From: Proteiniphilum saccharofermentans
GTDB lineage: Bacteria; Bacteroidota; Bacteroidia; Bacteroidales; Dysgonomonadaceae
Length of the DNA: 64,000 bases
Direction: 5' to 3'
NCBI RefSeq assembly: GCF_900095135.1
Contig: NZ_LT605205.1
Coordinates: forward strand, 1,364,001 to 1,428,000
Shown here in pieces: positions 1 through 9,745 of the stretch (the first letter of the stretch is position 1; each line of letters begins with the position of its first letter). Both the position numbers and the translations under genes were made by a program. Below the pieces are notes generated by a model, which worked only from the letters and a program-made list of their open reading frames with translations, did not search any database and was not told the origin of the DNA.

Positions 1-2201
1 TCTTTTGAGAAAACTTTTTTCCCGTTCAAATCATACACATCAGCCAGCACTTTATAATTCGTAAAAGATCGGTAATAATCGTTGACTACAGAAACCGTGT
101 TTCTCAAAAAATCAAATTGGGGGTGCAAGGGTTCACAAGCATTTTGTGCGGCATAAAGTGCTGCCGTCGGTTCCAACGACCAATCCCACATTCTCGAACA
201 AACCTGACGAATTGGGGGATTATGATACCAAAACAAAAATCCGGAACAATAGCGGTCACCCTGGTTCAATTTGTTATAATTCCATACCTCCCATATACTT
301 TTATAATTAAAAGCTCCCACAAATTGACCCTTTTCTGCAAATTCATCTATACTTTTCGAAATTCCGTACTCATTTACCATATCGCGGTACATTCCGGTCA
401 TTAAATGAAATCCGTTACCATCCGAATAATCCCATACCTCCTTATTAATGGGCCACAAATCTTTTTCGTCCATCATTTCACGTAAACATTCTACTGTTGG
501 CAGGCATGGTGCACCATACTCAGGATTAAAGCCGTCTATACGACTACCTCTGTCTGAAGCTGTATTTTCGTAATGGCACATGATATTGACCTGCTTATAT
601 GGACTACCATCGTGAACGCCACAACACTCCGATTGCATTTGATATCCGCGGGTTCCATCCAGGTTCTGGATTAATGCTTCGGTATAGGACATTTCTGTGG
701 ATTCATTGGAAGAAACATAATACGCTAAAGAGGGATGGTTCCGAATCCGTTTGACTGTTGAGGTCACGTTATTGTAATAGATACTCTCATCGACAGGATG
801 TTTGGTATCCCCAGTCATCCAGAATTCCGTCCAGACCATGATTCCCAATTCATCACATAGTTGGAAGAAATAATCGGATTCTGTAATGCCTCCTCCCCAG
901 AAACGTATCAGGTTTATCCCGGCTTGAGCTGTATAGCGAAGTTGCGCATATGTACGTTCTTCCGAGTTTCTGAGCATGTTTTCCGGGAGCCAGTTTGTTC
1001 CTCTTATAAAAATAGGTTTCCCGTTTATGTAAAATGTTCGGGATTTATCAGGAGTATCCGTATTGGAAGTGATTTCACGTATGCCAAAACGGGTAGAGAT
1101 CGAATCTATAAGATTTTTATCCTTATCCAGAATTTTTAGTGACAGGTTGTAGAGTTCTTGCTTCCCTTTATTAATCGGCCACCATAAACGTGGATTCTTT
1201 AAAACCAATTGCGGATATTCTTCCGGACTAAAAGATATCTCTTTTCGCTCTCCCCTGGCTAATTGGACTTGCTTTTCAAAGCGCACGTTTTCATCCTTGA
1301 TTTCTCCTACAATTGTAACATCCTGTATCGTCCAATTGTTATTCGGGTTAATCACTTCAACGGATATTGTCTGTCTTGAGACATTATAATCAGGTTTAGA
1401 TAAATCCGACTTTACAAAAGGATGGCGTAAACTAACATTTCCTGTTGTATAAATAGAGATATCTTTCCAAATGCCCGTATTTCGATCGCGGATACCATCC
1501 AAATAGGTGAAATCCCAACCGACTGTCATGAGTTGTGTGACGTTTTTCCCAATTTCTCCGTTTCCTCCGTTCTGGAATTCATCATTCAATGCTCCGATAG
1601 TTTTTTTACCTTTTGATTTAATCGTACCTGGTACATCCACAGGATAGACCTTTACTGCCAATATATTTTTTTTGTCGAGATAAATATAATCAGAAATATC
1701 AATGTGGTCCTGATAAAACATACCGGCGATATTTCCAACCATGTTACCATTCAGCCATATCTCGGCACGATAATTAATGCCGTCGACCTGTAACCACGTT
1801 TTTTTATTTTTAAAATGAGCTGTTGGCGTTTCAAATTCGGTACGAAACCAGTAGGTGTAAAAGTCGCGACCTACATGGTAAATATCCGGAATTAGATTCG
1901 ATTCCAGTTTATTATTCAAACCATAGTAGGGTTCCGGATAGATTTTATTATGCACCAATGAGTTTAGCACGGTCCCCGGGACGATGGCCGGCATCCAGTC
2001 GTCTGTAGACACCTTTGGTGTGGAAACATCTTCCGCTTTACTGTGAACTTCTCCTGCCCTTCTCATCTTCCAGGCATATTCTCCACCATGTCCATCACGT
2101 GAACTCAGTATACAATCATAAAGACGTTCATTCTTTATCTCTTGTCCGTAGCACAGGCAGGTAAATAAGAAAGCTATAAAAAAAAGAGTTTCTCGCATCA
2201 T
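1..2201 (-). CDS. GH2 exo-beta-glycosidase (glucosaminidase/mannosidase type), 3' end cut by window edge
   Basis: The frame is open from an ATG at 2201 (a second ATG follows at once) to the left edge, giving 733 visible residues. It starts with a signal peptide ending near CLCYGQ. A sugar-binding jelly-roll domain follows (motif WLQVDGINYRAEIWLNG), then an immunoglobulin-like domain and a TIM barrel that opens around FYINGKPIFIRGTNW and GGGITESDYFF. The likely acid/base is E500 in SSNES and the likely nucleophile E561 in NPEYGAP. This SNE/PEYG pattern is closer to exo-beta-glucosaminidases and beta-mannosidases of GH2 than to LacZ. It probably removes single sugars from glycan fragments in the periplasm. 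It is the last visible gene of PUL1, downstream of a DUF3823-type lipoprotein gene and separated from it by a gap with gene remnants. The exact substrate cannot be read from the sequence. Confidence 0.88.
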   Translation of the reverse strand, partial: MMRETLFFIAFLFTCLCYGQEIKNERLYDCILSSRDGHGGEYAWKMRRAGEVHSKAEDVSTPKVSTDDWMPAIVPGTVLNSLVHNKIYPEPYYGLNNKLESNLIPDIYHVGRDFYTYWFRTEFETPTAHFKNKKTWLQVDGINYRAEIWLNGNMVGNIAGMFYQDHIDISDYIYLDKKNILAVKVYPVDVPGTIKSKGKKTIGALNDEFQNGGNGEIGKNVTQLMTVGWDFTYLDGIRDRNTGIWKDISIYTTGNVSLRHPFVKSDLSKPDYNVSRQTISVEVINPNNNWTIQDVTIVGEIKDENVRFEKQVQLARGERKEISFSPEEYPQLVLKNPRLWWPINKGKQELYNLSLKILDKDKNLIDSISTRFGIREITSNTDTPDKSRTFYINGKPIFIRGTNWLPENMLRNSEERTYAQLRYTAQAGINLIRFWGGGITESDYFFQLCDELGIMVWTEFWMTGDTKHPVDESIYYNNVTSTVKRIRNHPSLAYYVSSNESTEMSYTEALIQNLDGTRGYQMQSECCGVHDGSPYKQVNIMCHYENTASDRGSRIDGFNPEYGAPCLPTVECLREMMDEKDLWPINKEVWDYSDGNGFHLMTGMYRDMVNEYGISKSIDEFAEKGQFVGAFNYKSIWEVWNYNKLNQGDRYCSGFLFWYHNPPIRQVCSRMWDWSLEPTAALYAAQNACEPLHPQFDFLRNTVSVVNDYYRSFTNYKVLADVYDLNGKKVFSK

Positions 2202-2227
2202 GTTTTTATTTCAATTGATTTCAATAG

Positions 2228-2470
2228 TTCACCTCCTTTTCTTCTCCGCACCCTTGTCCTGTTAGTGCCGTAAGGGACCGCATAAACTTCCTTGCCGCTC
2301 ATGCTGGTATCGGTGTCGTTTTTTCCGCATTCATCCGAATACCCGAAGTATTAGCCGATCAGGCCAGACATGGACCGGAAGTCCTGAGATCAGACCTGAT
2401 CGGTAATCCCTTACCAGAGGTGACCAAACCAGAGTATATTTTTCCTGATTTGGATGATTTTGAATATTAA
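2228..2470 (+). pseudogene. Unrecognised gene remnant (open frame without start)
   Basis: Between the minus-strand GH2 and DUF3823-type genes there is an 80-codon plus-strand open frame after a TAG at 2225, with no ATG, ending in TAA at 2468-2470. Its peptide reads like a natural C-terminus (contains SAFIRIPEVLADQ and ends IFPDLDDFEY). I do not recognise the family. On the minus strand the same DNA has a 50-codon open frame (2198-2350, contains EVYAVPYGTNRTR) whose TGA overlaps the GH2 ATG. Only one of the two can be a real remnant, and both could be chance. Confidence 0.25.
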
Positions 2471-2543
2471 TGAGTATTTTCTAAAATACAGATTTAAATA
2501 ATGCAACTATGAAAGTATTTTTTAAATCATTGAAAGATATATG

Positions 2544-3239
2544 TTAAAGTTGAACCGCTATTATTGTACTATAGTTGATTTTTCCCTTAATAGCAGCTCC
2601 AATCCGGACATATATCTTATTCCCGTTTGAGATGATTTTATATTCATTTGATTTAAAGACATTGTCATTCTTTAAATCGAATGATATTTGTCCCTTAATG
2701 TCTTTGGTGGTTACTTTCTTAGCATAATTAGCTGCACCATCATCCACTCCGGGAGCAAAATTCCAATAACCGAAAACATTATCAACCGTAAAAGAATTGT
2801 TGGTTGGTTTCACTTCATATTGAATCGTAATAATCCCCTCAGAATAATTTGCCGAGGCCTCAATTCTTGAGAAAGGTGTAGTCCTGAGATCAAAAGAGGT
2901 AGCTCCATTCACTTTTATAGTTCCTTCACATGGTTCAACAAATGGTCCGTCGACTACAACTTTATATTCGGTATTGAAAATTTTTGAATTTTCATAACTA
3001 CCATCATATTTTGCATAAAAATCTACAGACTGCTTCGCGTTTGTATTTTGTTCATACATCTTTACAATAACACCTGTGGATCCCTGTACTGGTAATGGTA
3101 TGGGATTGTTTGTTTCTTCATCAAGAATAAGACCCTTGATTCCACCATTAGGAGCATCGTAATTATCTAATCCCTGAATACATCCTGTCAACATCAACAG
3201 GAGACAGACAGATACTGATATTATAATATTCTTCTTCAT
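2544..3239 (-). CDS. SusE/SusF-position lipoprotein, DUF3823-type
   Basis: The product has 231 residues. The N-terminus is a lipoprotein signal (hydrophobic stretch then LMLTGC, so Cys20 would be lipidated). The mature part begins with NYDAPNGGIKGLILD, which fits DUF3823 proteins: a carboxypeptidase-regulatory-like beta-sandwich followed by a second beta domain. Such proteins sit next to SusD on the cell surface and are presumed glycan-binding or stabilising partners of the SusCD importer. The gene is 28 bases after susD on the same strand, so it is almost certainly in the same operon. No catalytic motif is visible. The family assignment is from recalled motif similarity and not from a search. 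Confidence 0.75.
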   Translation of the reverse strand: MKKNIIISVSVCLLLMLTGCIQGLDNYDAPNGGIKGLILDEETNNPIPLPVQGSTGVIVKMYEQNTNAKQSVDFYAKYDGSYENSKIFNTEYKVVVDGPFVEPCEGTIKVNGATSFDLRTTPFSRIEASANYSEGIITIQYEVKPTNNSFTVDNVFGYWNFAPGVDDGAANYAKKVTTKDIKGQISFDLKNDNVFKSNEYKIISNGNKIYVRIGAAIKGKINYSTIIAVQL

Positions 3240-3267
3240 ATTATTTCTACATTTAAAATAAAACCAT

Positions 3268-5103
3268 TTAGTTTGTATATCCGGGATTCTGAACTAAATT
3301 CGGATTAGAGTTCATATCTTCATTATGAATCCTTGTGTAATAATTCTTTTCCAGAAATATCCTTGTTTGTTTTGGAGTATTAGTGCCAATCTCAAAAATA
3401 AATTTCTGATCCCTGATGTCAAACCATGGGTATAGTGCAGAGCCTCTGAACCCATTTAATCCTCCCTGGCTGACATCCAGATGGGCAATCCTCCAACGCT
3501 TCATATCCCAATAACGATGACCTTCAAAAGCTAATTCTACTTTTCGTTCATGACGAATCTTTTCTATTGAAATTTCTGAAATTTCAACGATTCCCGCCCT
3601 TTCCCGGATTTTATTCACGGCAGATAATGCTTCGTCCTTTTTATCCAGTTCAAATGCAGCTTCAGCAAGATTCAAATATATTTCTCCCAAACGAAAAACC
3701 GGCCAGGGAGTTTCAGATTTACCCATATTCATGTCGGTAAGCGTTTCATCCCAGAATTTCTTCTGATAAAATCCTGTCTTAGAGGCATCTCCTGCATCAG
3801 CACCCCCATCTTTACCACTTGTATTATAGACAACGCCATTCACCTCCACCGTATTTCCTCCATCAGGTTGATTCGTAGCCTGATGTCTCTCAGTGTCTGA
3901 AATAATAATTCCTCTAATCCATTCAATTTTACTATCCTTACAAGGTGATCCCGGAAGATATACCGAAGCAAATAATCTTGGGTCTTTGCCCTCAAAAAGG
4001 GAATAAGGATCAGAGAATCGTATGGGAACTCCATTTTCTTTGATCTTTAGTTCTCCGCTGGCACCATCCATATATTCATAGGTCTCAATCATTTCCAGGG
4101 TGGGAGCCATCCCGCATCCCCATCCTCCTCCTCGGTATGAAAATGGAGCATTGCGTTTGTCCCAATCATGACCTTTTCCTCCTGCCACATTGTATTGCTT
4201 TTGGAAAATATATTCACCGTTATCCCCATTTCCCTTTATGAAAATCTCATAATAGTTTTGAGTTCTGTCATTTACATTTTTACTATAAAGTGAATATATG
4301 GCCATATCCAATAATGCCTTGGATGCATCATAAGAAGATTGATAAAACCGTTGAGTTTCGCTTTGGTCTATTCCTACTAGGCCATTTAATTGAACTGTAC
4401 CGTATTTCGCTATAGAAGCGGCGTAGAGAGCAGCTCTTGAGCATAAAGCCAGTGCGGTTCCTTTATTTGCCCGATATTTTTCTGATTCGGGTCTTATCTC
4501 AGGAAGAATTTCAGATATTGCCTGGCATTCTTTAACAATAAAGTCATAAATCTCTACTTCCTTATTTCTGCTAACAGCTAATGATTCAAGGTTTGAAGGA
4601 TCATACACTTGTGGGGCAGTTATAAGTGGAACCCCACCATATCTTTTTACCAAAGAAAAATAGTGCATCGCTCTCAAAAACCTTACCTCCGCATTTAGTT
4701 GCTCTTTTTGAGATGAAGATAATGATTCAGCCCCCTCCAATTGATCTAAGAAGTCGTTACAATTACGAATAAATACATATCGATCAGAAAATTTTTGTTC
4801 GAACAGTGCATCTTCGTAGGTATATGTGGCACTACCATTATCAAATAAAGGATCTTTCTGGAATGACCCTTGGGCTTCGTCAGACATTGATGTGGGATTT
4901 ATTAATCTCCATGCATCTCTATACCAGTAATTAAAGTCTTCCACTTGTAATCCGTCATATAGATTAACCAGAACACTGTTAATTAATTTAGGCTCTTTCC
5001 AAACTTGTTCCGGAGTAATGATATCAAACGATTCTTTATTTAAAAAATCACTACAACTAATGAAACAAACAATAGCTAAAAATGTAATAAATATTTTGTT
5101 CAT
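3268..5103 (-). CDS. SusD/RagB family glycan-binding lipoprotein (PUL1)
   Basis: The product has 611 residues from the ATG at 5103. An in-frame ATG nine codons earlier lies inside susC and would spoil the signal peptide, so 5103 is preferred. The signal runs into the lipobox CFISCSDFLN. The family features are present: the TPR-rich core with FLRAMHYFSLVKRYGGVPL near residue 150, and the C-terminal block with FRLGEIYLNLAEAAF, INKIRERAG-like helices and KVELAFEGHRYWDMKRW. SusD forms the lid of the SusC transporter and binds glycan at the surface. The start codon lies four bases after the susC stop, as is usual for these pairs. At 611 residues it is long for the family (commonly about 500-600). 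Confidence 0.95.
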   Translation of the reverse strand: MNKIFITFLAIVCFISCSDFLNKESFDIITPEQVWKEPKLINSVLVNLYDGLQVEDFNYWYRDAWRLINPTSMSDEAQGSFQKDPLFDNGSATYTYEDALFEQKFSDRYVFIRNCNDFLDQLEGAESLSSSQKEQLNAEVRFLRAMHYFSLVKRYGGVPLITAPQVYDPSNLESLAVSRNKEVEIYDFIVKECQAISEILPEIRPESEKYRANKGTALALCSRAALYAASIAKYGTVQLNGLVGIDQSETQRFYQSSYDASKALLDMAIYSLYSKNVNDRTQNYYEIFIKGNGDNGEYIFQKQYNVAGGKGHDWDKRNAPFSYRGGGWGCGMAPTLEMIETYEYMDGASGELKIKENGVPIRFSDPYSLFEGKDPRLFASVYLPGSPCKDSKIEWIRGIIISDTERHQATNQPDGGNTVEVNGVVYNTSGKDGGADAGDASKTGFYQKKFWDETLTDMNMGKSETPWPVFRLGEIYLNLAEAAFELDKKDEALSAVNKIRERAGIVEISEISIEKIRHERKVELAFEGHRYWDMKRWRIAHLDVSQGGLNGFRGSALYPWFDIRDQKFIFEIGTNTPKQTRIFLEKNYYTRIHNEDMNSNPNLVQNPGYTN

Positions 5104-5107
5104 AATA

Positions 5108-8100
5108 CTAAAATGTAAGATTGATACCAAAATTGAATGTCTTCATCTGTGGATAATACCTAAAATGGCCATTACTGTTTTCCGGATCCATGTATTTCAT
5201 TATACCTGTATTATTGGTAAAAGTCAGAAGATTGAAAGAGTTTACATATAGTCTGAGTTTTTCAAGTCCAACTACTTTTATCCAGTTATCCGAAAACGAG
5301 TAACCCACTTCAAGGGTTTTCAAACGTAAATAACTCGCTTTTTGCATTGTCCATGTATTATTACTGGTATTCGCTTGAAAACCGGCAGGTCTAAGGGCGG
5401 GCATAAAGCCTGGGATCCAATTACTATAGGGATCCGAAGGATCTTCCCTATGCCATCTATCCATCCAGAGATTTAACCCGTTACCTAATCCCTGTTGAAT
5501 AAAAGGATCCATAAAATCTCCACTTGTGAAGACCTCGTGCCCGGCTGCGCCTTGGAAAAATAATGTAACATCTATGTTTTTGTAGCTCCCGAATAAATTT
5601 AAACCATAGTACATCCAGGGATTGTCTCCATGCCCAATAGGCTGGTCATCCTTCCCGTCAATAATTCCATCGTTATTCCAGTCCTGGTATTTCAAATCCC
5701 CCGGCATTAGAGACTTATTTCCATTTCCATCTTGTATAGGTGAATTCAAAATATCTTCATAGGACTGAAATTGACCCAGAACTTTCTTTCCCCAGCTGAT
5801 GGATTTAAAACGATCATTCGTGTTATTCCTCCAGTTGTCATACATGTTTGCGGACTCAGCTCTTTCTACATGACCGTAGGAAGAACGGGTAGCGGAAAAA
5901 TTACCTTTTATATCGTAGGTAAAGTCTGATATTTTATTTCTATGGCCGAGGACGATTTCAAATCCTTTTGTATTATCCGAATTTAAATTTTCCTGAGGGA
6001 GTGATTTTCCGAATGTGGTAGGTAATGTTAACAGGCGGGTAGCAAGTAATCCCTCTCTATTTCTCTGAAAATAATCAAATTCCAGAGATAATAACCCCTG
6101 ATATACAGATGTTTCAAAGCCGACGTTCAAAGTGGTAGACTCGTACCATGTCAGATTCAGATTGGGCATTCCTTTATCCTTTGCTCCATTTGATAGTCCA
6201 CCACTGCCTAACACATAATTTCCATTTGGATAGGTGTATCCGGATAGATATTGGTATGCAGCAAAATCCCCTTCATCACCAATTTTTCCATATGAACCTC
6301 TCAGTTTCAAGTTTTCAACATTTTCAAATTTATCTTTAAAAAAACTTTCTTCGGAAACTCTCCATCCCAGAGAAATTGCGGGGAAGAACCCCCATCTTTT
6401 CTCGGGTGCAAATTTGTACGAACCGTCATATCTGAAACTCAATTCAGCCAAATATTTGCTCGCATAGGCATAATTGAATCTTCCTACAAATCCTTGATGA
6501 GCCGATACTGAGGCATTTCCTCCATTGTTTATATTGACTTTATCTCCGGCATTAATCTGGTCAATTGCACTGATAGAGAATTGACGATATGCTTCTACCC
6601 ATTCAGTTCTATCATTATATAATTCCCATAATAATAGAGCTGAAATATCATGACTTCCAAATTCGTTATTGTAGTTTAAAGAATATTGTTGTGTCGGTTT
6701 GAAATAATTTTCATTCTTTGCGGTTAGTTCGGATATCGTATGACTCCCTGCTATATTATATGTATCAGTACTAGCGTCATACAGATACTCGTAATATTCT
6801 TTATACCAGTTTTTATTGTTCGTGTTAGTAAAATCATATGCCAGCATGGCTTTCGCTGACAGGCCTTGTAACCAAGGGATTTTCCAATTGAAGGATATTG
6901 CCCCGTTAAAGACCCTTCTGTCCCTATTAGAATAACCAACATTGTCTATTTCAGATAAATGGATGGGGTTTCCTTTGTCCCCGGGAACCTGCCAGTAATC
7001 AGGGTTATCATTGGCATAAATTGAATAAATAGGCCTTGCCATTTGTATGCTGCGTGTCAGTGGTTCGGCTTCATAGGGTTTTTGCCTTGAATCAAGACGT
7101 CCACTTAATTGCAGATCAACAGTTAAACTCTTGGTTATTTCAGCGTTTATGTTTGATCGGACATTATATCGTTGAAAGTTATAATCGTTCGATTTATACA
7201 TGCCTTCCTGATCTGTTAAGCCCAAAGAAAAAAAGTATTTAACTTTTTCACTTCCTCCAGAAACACTTACGTTGTGATACATTTGAGGCATAGTGCTTCG
7301 TACAGTTTCATTAAACCAATCAGTTGTACCAATGCCATTCTTAAATTTCGTCAGGTCTTCATCTGAAAAGGGAGCGTTAACACCCAGATTTTGTTGAGCC
7401 TCATTATAGAGTAACGCATATTCGTACCCGTTCATCAGTGTCGGATATCGTGTGATTTTCTGAAAACCATAGTATCCTGTATAGTCTATTTTGGCCTTCC
7501 CCTGCTGTCCTTTTTTCGTTGTAACCAATATTACTCCGTTTGCCCCTTTAAATCCGTATACGGCTGCAGATGCATCTTTTAGAATACTGATAGACTCAAT
7601 ATCGTTTGCATCTATTTGATTGAAATCCCGCTCAATGCCATCCACGATAATCAAAGCGTTTCCATAGCCCCGGATATCAATTGATGCGGCATCGTCTCCG
7701 GGAGCACCGCTTCTTTGAACTGCGCGTAATCCGGGGAGTTTTCCTGCTAACGCATTGGTTACGCTGGCTGTTTTGGCACTTGTGATGTCTGAAGCCTGAA
7801 TGGACGCAACGGAACCTGTAACAGATGCCCTTCTCTGAACCCCATATCCCACAACAACCACTTCTTCCAACGCTTGAGTATCTTCTATCAATATCAGGTT
7901 AAAATTGGATTGGTCACTTACACTGATAATCTGTTCCAGATAGCCTATATAAGAGACCTGAATTGTGGCATCGTTTTCTACCTGAAGAGTGAAATTTCCA
8001 TCTATATCAGTAACCGTTCCATTGGTTGTCCCAACTTCCACAATATTAGCTCCGATAATAGATTCTCCCTGCTCGTCAGTAATTTTTCCAGTTATCTGTT

Positions 8101-8521
8101 TTTTTTGTTGTTGGACAATGGTTGTGACTATTTCCTTACCATTGTCTTCGGATTTTCCGATAGAGAGGATAATATGATTTCCTTCCATAGTGTAGTCAAT
8201 ATCCTTATCCTTGAGCAGGGAATTGAGTATTTCTGAGACTGCTTCCTGCTTTCCTCTGACCGACACCCTTTCATTTGTATTCACCTCATTGTTGTAGATA
8301 AAAAGATAATCGGTTTGTTTTTCGATTTCGTTTAGCACCTCTTTGAGAGTTGTATTACGCTTGTTAATCGTAACCCTGGCGTTTTGAGTATAGCCGACTT
8401 CCGCCATAGCACAAAATATGCAGGTAAATAGTAGAATAAAGGTTGCGCGCATAATCAATAAAAAATGGTTTATGGGTATTTTTTCGGTTAATTGACTACC
8501 CATTGAATTGTTTTTCTTCAT
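5108..8521 (-). CDS. SusC/RagA TonB-dependent outer-membrane receptor with STN domain (PUL1)
   Basis: The product has up to 1137 residues; the ATG codons at residues 1, 7 and 24 are all possible starts. After the signal peptide (about 24-45) comes an STN/secretin-like domain (about 47-115, TLKEVLNEIEKQTDYLF). Next is a carboxypeptidase-like beta-sandwich (about 140-215, GKITDEQGESIIGANIVEVG), then the plug (from VVGYGVQRRASVTGSV, with IDIRGYGNALIIVDG and SILKDASAAVYGFKGANG) and a long beta-barrel ending in NFGINLTF. It imports oligosaccharide with energy from TonB. The STN domain is the part that in known systems contacts the periplasmic part of a FecR anti-sigma factor, and a fecR gene lies upstream. 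A possible antisense RNA starts right at its start codon. Confidence 0.95.
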   Translation of the reverse strand: MKKNNSMGSQLTEKIPINHFLLIMRATFILLFTCIFCAMAEVGYTQNARVTINKRNTTLKEVLNEIEKQTDYLFIYNNEVNTNERVSVRGKQEAVSEILNSLLKDKDIDYTMEGNHIILSIGKSEDNGKEIVTTIVQQQKKQITGKITDEQGESIIGANIVEVGTTNGTVTDIDGNFTLQVENDATIQVSYIGYLEQIISVSDQSNFNLILIEDTQALEEVVVVGYGVQRRASVTGSVASIQASDITSAKTASVTNALAGKLPGLRAVQRSGAPGDDAASIDIRGYGNALIIVDGIERDFNQIDANDIESISILKDASAAVYGFKGANGVILVTTKKGQQGKAKIDYTGYYGFQKITRYPTLMNGYEYALLYNEAQQNLGVNAPFSDEDLTKFKNGIGTTDWFNETVRSTMPQMYHNVSVSGGSEKVKYFFSLGLTDQEGMYKSNDYNFQRYNVRSNINAEITKSLTVDLQLSGRLDSRQKPYEAEPLTRSIQMARPIYSIYANDNPDYWQVPGDKGNPIHLSEIDNVGYSNRDRRVFNGAISFNWKIPWLQGLSAKAMLAYDFTNTNNKNWYKEYYEYLYDASTDTYNIAGSHTISELTAKNENYFKPTQQYSLNYNNEFGSHDISALLLWELYNDRTEWVEAYRQFSISAIDQINAGDKVNINNGGNASVSAHQGFVGRFNYAYASKYLAELSFRYDGSYKFAPEKRWGFFPAISLGWRVSEESFFKDKFENVENLKLRGSYGKIGDEGDFAAYQYLSGYTYPNGNYVLGSGGLSNGAKDKGMPNLNLTWYESTTLNVGFETSVYQGLLSLEFDYFQRNREGLLATRLLTLPTTFGKSLPQENLNSDNTKGFEIVLGHRNKISDFTYDIKGNFSATRSSYGHVERAESANMYDNWRNNTNDRFKSISWGKKVLGQFQSYEDILNSPIQDGNGNKSLMPGDLKYQDWNNDGIIDGKDDQPIGHGDNPWMYYGLNLFGSYKNIDVTLFFQGAAGHEVFTSGDFMDPFIQQGLGNGLNLWMDRWHREDPSDPYSNWIPGFMPALRPAGFQANTSNNTWTMQKASYLRLKTLEVGYSFSDNWIKVVGLEKLRLYVNSFNLLTFTNNTGIMKYMDPENSNGHFRYYPQMKTFNFGINLTF

Positions 8522-8528
8522 ACATTTG
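8521..8528 (+). promoter_or_regulatory. Possible antisense promoter -7 box at susC1 start
   Basis: TACATTTG matches the Bacteroides -7 consensus TAnnTTTG on the plus strand, directly abutting the minus-strand susC start codon. No good TTTG -33 box is seen at the usual distance. Similar boxes occur at the two other sigma-controlled susC genes. Confidence 0.4.
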
Positions 8529-8531
8529 TAA

Positions 8532-8618
8532 TTGTTTTAAGTTGATACTTAGATAATTTTAGGCTTTGTCAACGAAAACATCCGATCGGTGGGCGCTGCA
8601 ACGCCTGCCGATTTTTTA
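8532..8618 (+). ncRNA. Predicted DonS-like antisense RNA to susC1 leader
   Basis: A transcript from the box at 8521-8528 would begin near 8532 and run opposite the susC leader to a terminator. The terminator stem pairs 8585-8595 with 8602-8612 (11 pairs including two G-T) and is followed by TTTTT. The length would be about 85-90 bases. DonS-type cis-antisense RNAs are known to repress susC homologues in Bacteroides PULs with ECF sigma control. The boundaries are predictions. Confidence 0.42.
8585..8617 (+). terminator. Intrinsic terminator, plus strand, inside susC1 leader
   Basis: The stem ATCGGTGGGCG pairs with CGCCTGCCGAT around the loop CTGCAA and is followed by five T on the plus strand. 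No plus-strand protein gene lies upstream, which is why it is read as the end of an antisense RNA. Confidence 0.6.
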
Positions 8619-8769
8619 GTTTTCTACTGCTTAATCACTTTACTACATAGGCATTTCATTTTAAATTTACTAAAGTTAGACTATTCTTCGCCATGGTATA
8701 TTCAAACAAACTGAGTTGTTTTCTGCAAACCAGTTTGTCTTATACTTATTTGGCTTAACCGAATAGTTG

Positions 8770-9690
8770 TTATTTTATATACACTATCCCTGTTGTTTCA
8801 TCCCTTTGGTAGGAAAAATGGATACTTTTCTGCAGCACCCTTAAAGCATAATCCACTCCATCAGACTGCCGGAATTTTCCGGTATAGGTGCGTTGTGGTA
8901 ACGAGCTGTTAGAGATTTGTATCCGGATATCAAAATATTTTTCGAGAGACTGCAGGATATCTTCAAGTCTTTTATTATTAAAGGCGATCAAACCATCTTT
9001 CCAGAGATACTTATCCATGTCAGTTATTGGGGTCACATATAGTTTTCCATCTTTCAGGTAGCTTCTTTCATCAGGTTTGAGAGTAGTAAGTTTATGATCG
9101 TTCTTGTAAATCTCCACACTTCCTTCGAACAGGCTGGTCTCGAAACCTCCATGTTTGGAATAAGCTTCTACGTTGAATGATGTGCCGGTTACCTTAATGT
9201 CTCCCGAAGTTGTTTTTACCATGAATGGTTTTTTATCGTCCTTACTTACCTCGAAAAAGGCTTCCCCGTCTAAATATACAGTCCTATCCTTCCTGGAAAA
9301 TTCCGTAGGGTAACGCAATGTACTATTGGCATTCAGCCAAATGTCGGTGTTGTCGGCAAGGATCAGATGGATGCGTTGACCTGCAGGGACAACAAGTGTA
9401 TTATAGTCCAAGGAGTTATTCTCTTGTCGCAGAGTGTGCAGATACAGTGCACTCGCAATGAGGATGAATAGACTCGCCGCAATCGCACCGATATGATACC
9501 CAATTGTACGCCTTTTTCTGTTCGTGTTTGAGATACCGGGAGACCTGAATAATATTGCATCGTATATTTTACGTTCCTGCAGGAACGTAATCCTATTCTC
9601 TTCAGATGTGTCTATCCACTGTCTAATCTGTTTTTCTTCCTCCAGTGTCGTATTACCTTCAAAAAAACGGTATAATAGATCTTTATTCAT
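8770..9690 (-). CDS. FecR-family anti-sigma factor (PUL1)
   Basis: The product has 306 residues. The N-terminal cytoplasmic part (about 1-60, LLYRFFEGNTTLEEEKQIRQW) has the form of the anti-sigma domain. One membrane segment follows at about 68-86 (IGAIAASLFILIASALYL). The periplasmic FecR domain spans about 98-195 (VPAGQRIHLILADN, WLNANSTLRYP, VYLDGEAFFEV, VTGTSFNVEAY). The C-terminal DUF4974-like domain contains IAFNNKRLEDILQSLEKYF. In this family the protein holds an ECF sigma factor at the membrane and releases it when the SusC STN domain signals. Its usual sigma partner is not adjacent: the likely one is at 10747-11283, beyond two plus-strand lysO genes. An 8-base inverted repeat (8706-8713 with 8731-8738) lies just downstream. 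Confidence 0.93.
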   Translation of the reverse strand: MNKDLLYRFFEGNTTLEEEKQIRQWIDTSEENRITFLQERKIYDAILFRSPGISNTNRKRRTIGYHIGAIAASLFILIASALYLHTLRQENNSLDYNTLVVPAGQRIHLILADNTDIWLNANSTLRYPTEFSRKDRTVYLDGEAFFEVSKDDKKPFMVKTTSGDIKVTGTSFNVEAYSKHGGFETSLFEGSVEIYKNDHKLTTLKPDERSYLKDGKLYVTPITDMDKYLWKDGLIAFNNKRLEDILQSLEKYFDIRIQISNSSLPQRTYTGKFRQSDGVDYALRVLQKSIHFSYQRDETTGIVYIK

Positions 9691-9745
9691 TATCTAAAAT
9701 TGTGTCTTTATATATAACATTTCAACATTCGACTACCCTAAACGG

